Positions 5,353 through 6,561 of a DNA stretch of 6,561 nt are shown one piece after another. Source of the DNA: Lachnospiraceae bacterium UBA7027 (lineage in GTDB: Bacteria > Bacillota > Clostridia > Lachnospirales > Lachnospiraceae); NCBI GenBank assembly GCA_002494135.1, contig DLBG01000057.1, positions 1-6,561 on the forward strand. Direction: 5' to 3'. Numbering within the stretch: position 1 is the first letter of the stretch; each line of letters opens with the position of its first letter. A program made the translations under genes and the position numbers. The notes beneath the pieces are model-generated. The model was given only the letters and a program-made list of their open reading frames with translations. It was not told where the DNA came from and ran no database searches.

Positions 5353-6561
5353 GTGAAAAACTCAAATCCTCATAAATTAATTGAACATTGGCAGTTTATT
5401 GCGATTCTTTTAGGGATTTATGATTTTATAGCATTTCATATCGCTTTCTTTCTAGCGCTTTGGTTACGACATGATTGCGTTTATTCAAGAATCGATAAAG
5501 AGTATATATGGGCGTATTTAAGTACTGTTTCCATAGCGGCAGCAGTTAGCGTAGTAATTTACATCCTGTTTCGAATGTATCGGATGGTATGGGCGTTTGC
5601 AAGTTACATGGAACTTGCAAGAATTTGTGCCGGAGCATTTGTTGCGGGTTTGCTATATTCGATAGTTATTACGGTATTCTTTTGGCGTATGCCGCTTTCT
5701 TTCTATATCTGGGGGACCCTGATTCTTATGATTGCAGTGGCAGTTCCCAGATTTTCCTATCGTGTTTATCTTTTGCTTCGCCAACAGGTTCAAAAAGGAA
5801 ATGAACAAAGCGAAAAGGTAATGATTATCGGTGCCGGAACAGCAGGGCAGATGTTTTTGCGTGAAATTCAAGCCGATGAATCCTCGAATGAAAGAGTCGT
5901 ATGCTTTATTGATGACAGTCCGAATAAATGGAAGAGAACAATTGACGGAATTCCTGTAATCGGAGGTCGTGATACGATTCTATCTTCGGTACAGAAATTC
6001 GGCATAAACAAGATTTATATTGCGGTTCCTTCCGCTTCGTCAGAAGATCAGAAAGCAATCGTGGATATCTGCATGGAAACGGGTTGCAACATCATGCAAT
6101 TGCCGAGTTTCTATCAGATGGCTCAAGGGCAGGTTTCAGTAAGCGCAATGAAACCGGTTCAGATTAATGAACTTGGATTCAGTCCGCCGGATATTGGTTC
6201 GGAAGAAATTGACGAAGTAATCAGTGCGCTACGTTCGGGATGGATTACAACGGGACCGCGTGTAAAACGTTTGGAAAGACGATTGGCTGGCTTTATTGCA
6301 ACAGGAAAGAATGATGTGGACACGGAAAGTGATGAGGGAAAGAACGAGTGGTCAAATCGCGTCGTATGTCTGAATTCTGCGACCGCTTCAGAAGAACTGA
6401 ACTTGCGTGTCCTTGGAATAAAACCGGGAGATGAAGTCATTATTCCGGCATATACCTATACAGCTACAGCATCTGCGGCGATTCATTGTGGAGCCATTGT
6501 AAAGTTTATTGATATTCAAAAAGATGGTAACTCATTGACCCATATGCCGGAAATGGATTAT
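5353..6561 (+). CDS. CapD/FlaA1-type N-terminal region fused to DegT/DnrJ/EryC1 sugar aminotransferase (3' truncated)
   Basis: The frame opens at GTG 5353, with AAGGAG (5337-5342) 10 nt upstream and an in-frame TAG at 5347-5349 excluding earlier starts. It stays open for 403 codons to the window end. Residues about 13-140 hold four membrane segments (about 13-39, 57-76, 85-110, 115-136). Residues about 155-270 are the nucleotide-binding Rossmann-like domain of CapD/FlaA1/PglF enzymes: MIIGAGTAGQ (157-166), FIDDSPNKW (185-193), GIPVIGG, and the closing LPSFYQM...GQVSVSAMKPVQI (250-271). The epimerase/dehydratase domain expected next is absent. Instead a DegT-family PLP aminotransferase begins at about 276: FSPPDIGSEEIDE, SGWITTGP (295-302), VVCLNSATAS (337-346, PLP phosphate-binding region), LGIKPGDEVIIPAYTYTATA, GAIVKFIDI and MPEMDY. 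The catalytic lysine would lie beyond the window. The predicted role is membrane-tethered transamination of a keto nucleotide-sugar for a surface glycan. This is probably the first gene of its operon. Confidence 0.85.
   Translation, partial: MKNSNPHKLIEHWQFIAILLGIYDFIAFHIAFFLALWLRHDCVYSRIDKEYIWAYLSTVSIAAAVSVVIYILFRMYRMVWAFASYMELARICAGAFVAGLLYSIVITVFFWRMPLSFYIWGTLILMIAVAVPRFSYRVYLLLRQQVQKGNEQSEKVMIIGAGTAGQMFLREIQADESSNERVVCFIDDSPNKWKRTIDGIPVIGGRDTILSSVQKFGINKIYIAVPSASSEDQKAIVDICMETGCNIMQLPSFYQMAQGQVSVSAMKPVQINELGFSPPDIGSEEIDEVISALRSGWITTGPRVKRLERRLAGFIATGKNDVDTESDEGKNEWSNRVVCLNSATASEELNLRVLGIKPGDEVIIPAYTYTATASAAIHCGAIVKFIDIQKDGNSLTHMPEMDY

Noticed and set aside
6148..6180. Separate aminotransferase gene starting at the in-frame ATG 6148
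   Set aside because: There is no good ribosome binding site before it, the ATG encodes a conserved position of the CapD-type domain end (SAMKPVQI), and the frame is continuous across the junction.

Overview
The window looks like chromosomal DNA from a low-to-mid GC Gram-positive anaerobe of the Clostridia, most likely a Lachnospiraceae-type gut bacterium. This is inferred from strong AAAGGAG-type ribosome binding sites, consensus sigma-A-like promoter elements, tight same-strand gene packing and the gene families present. No marker gene fixes the taxonomy. Every gene I accept is on the + strand.

Region 1 (1-1372) is a HigBA-type toxin-antitoxin locus. The 5' end of the toxin lies outside the window. 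The visible toxin frame carries an in-frame TGA at 79-81, followed by an otherwise convincing RelE/ParE-like C-terminus, so the toxin appears broken. The antitoxin overlaps it by 32 nt and is intact. It is a two-domain protein: an N-terminal HigA-like helix-turn-helix and a C-terminal ImmA/IrrE (M78) zinc-protease domain with HELGH.

Region 2 (1412-5168) holds three closely spaced genes. The first is a type-B carboxylesterase tethered to the membrane by three N-terminal helices, with the catalytic domain predicted outside. The second is a fermentative D-lactate dehydrogenase with all catalytic residues and an unusual cysteine-rich tail. The third is an unrecognised protein with about eight membrane segments. 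Candidate promoters sit before the esterase and before the dehydrogenase. The membrane protein follows the dehydrogenase after 23 nt and is probably co-transcribed with it.

Region 3 (5169-5352) is a 184-nt regulatory gap. It has two palindromes, an extended -10 promoter (TGATATAAT) and a short leader whose weak hairpin touches the ribosome binding site.

Region 4 (5353 to the end) is the start of a probable surface-polysaccharide or glycan locus. Its first gene is a GTG-started open frame running off the window. It joins the membrane and Rossmann part of a CapD/FlaA1/PglF-type nucleotide-sugar enzyme directly to a DegT/DnrJ/EryC1 sugar aminotransferase, in place of the usual SDR epimerase/dehydratase domain. 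This fusion is the most notable item here. Together with the palindromes upstream, it suggests a regulated operon making an amino-sugar-containing glycan. I found no RNA gene, CRISPR array or insertion sequence.
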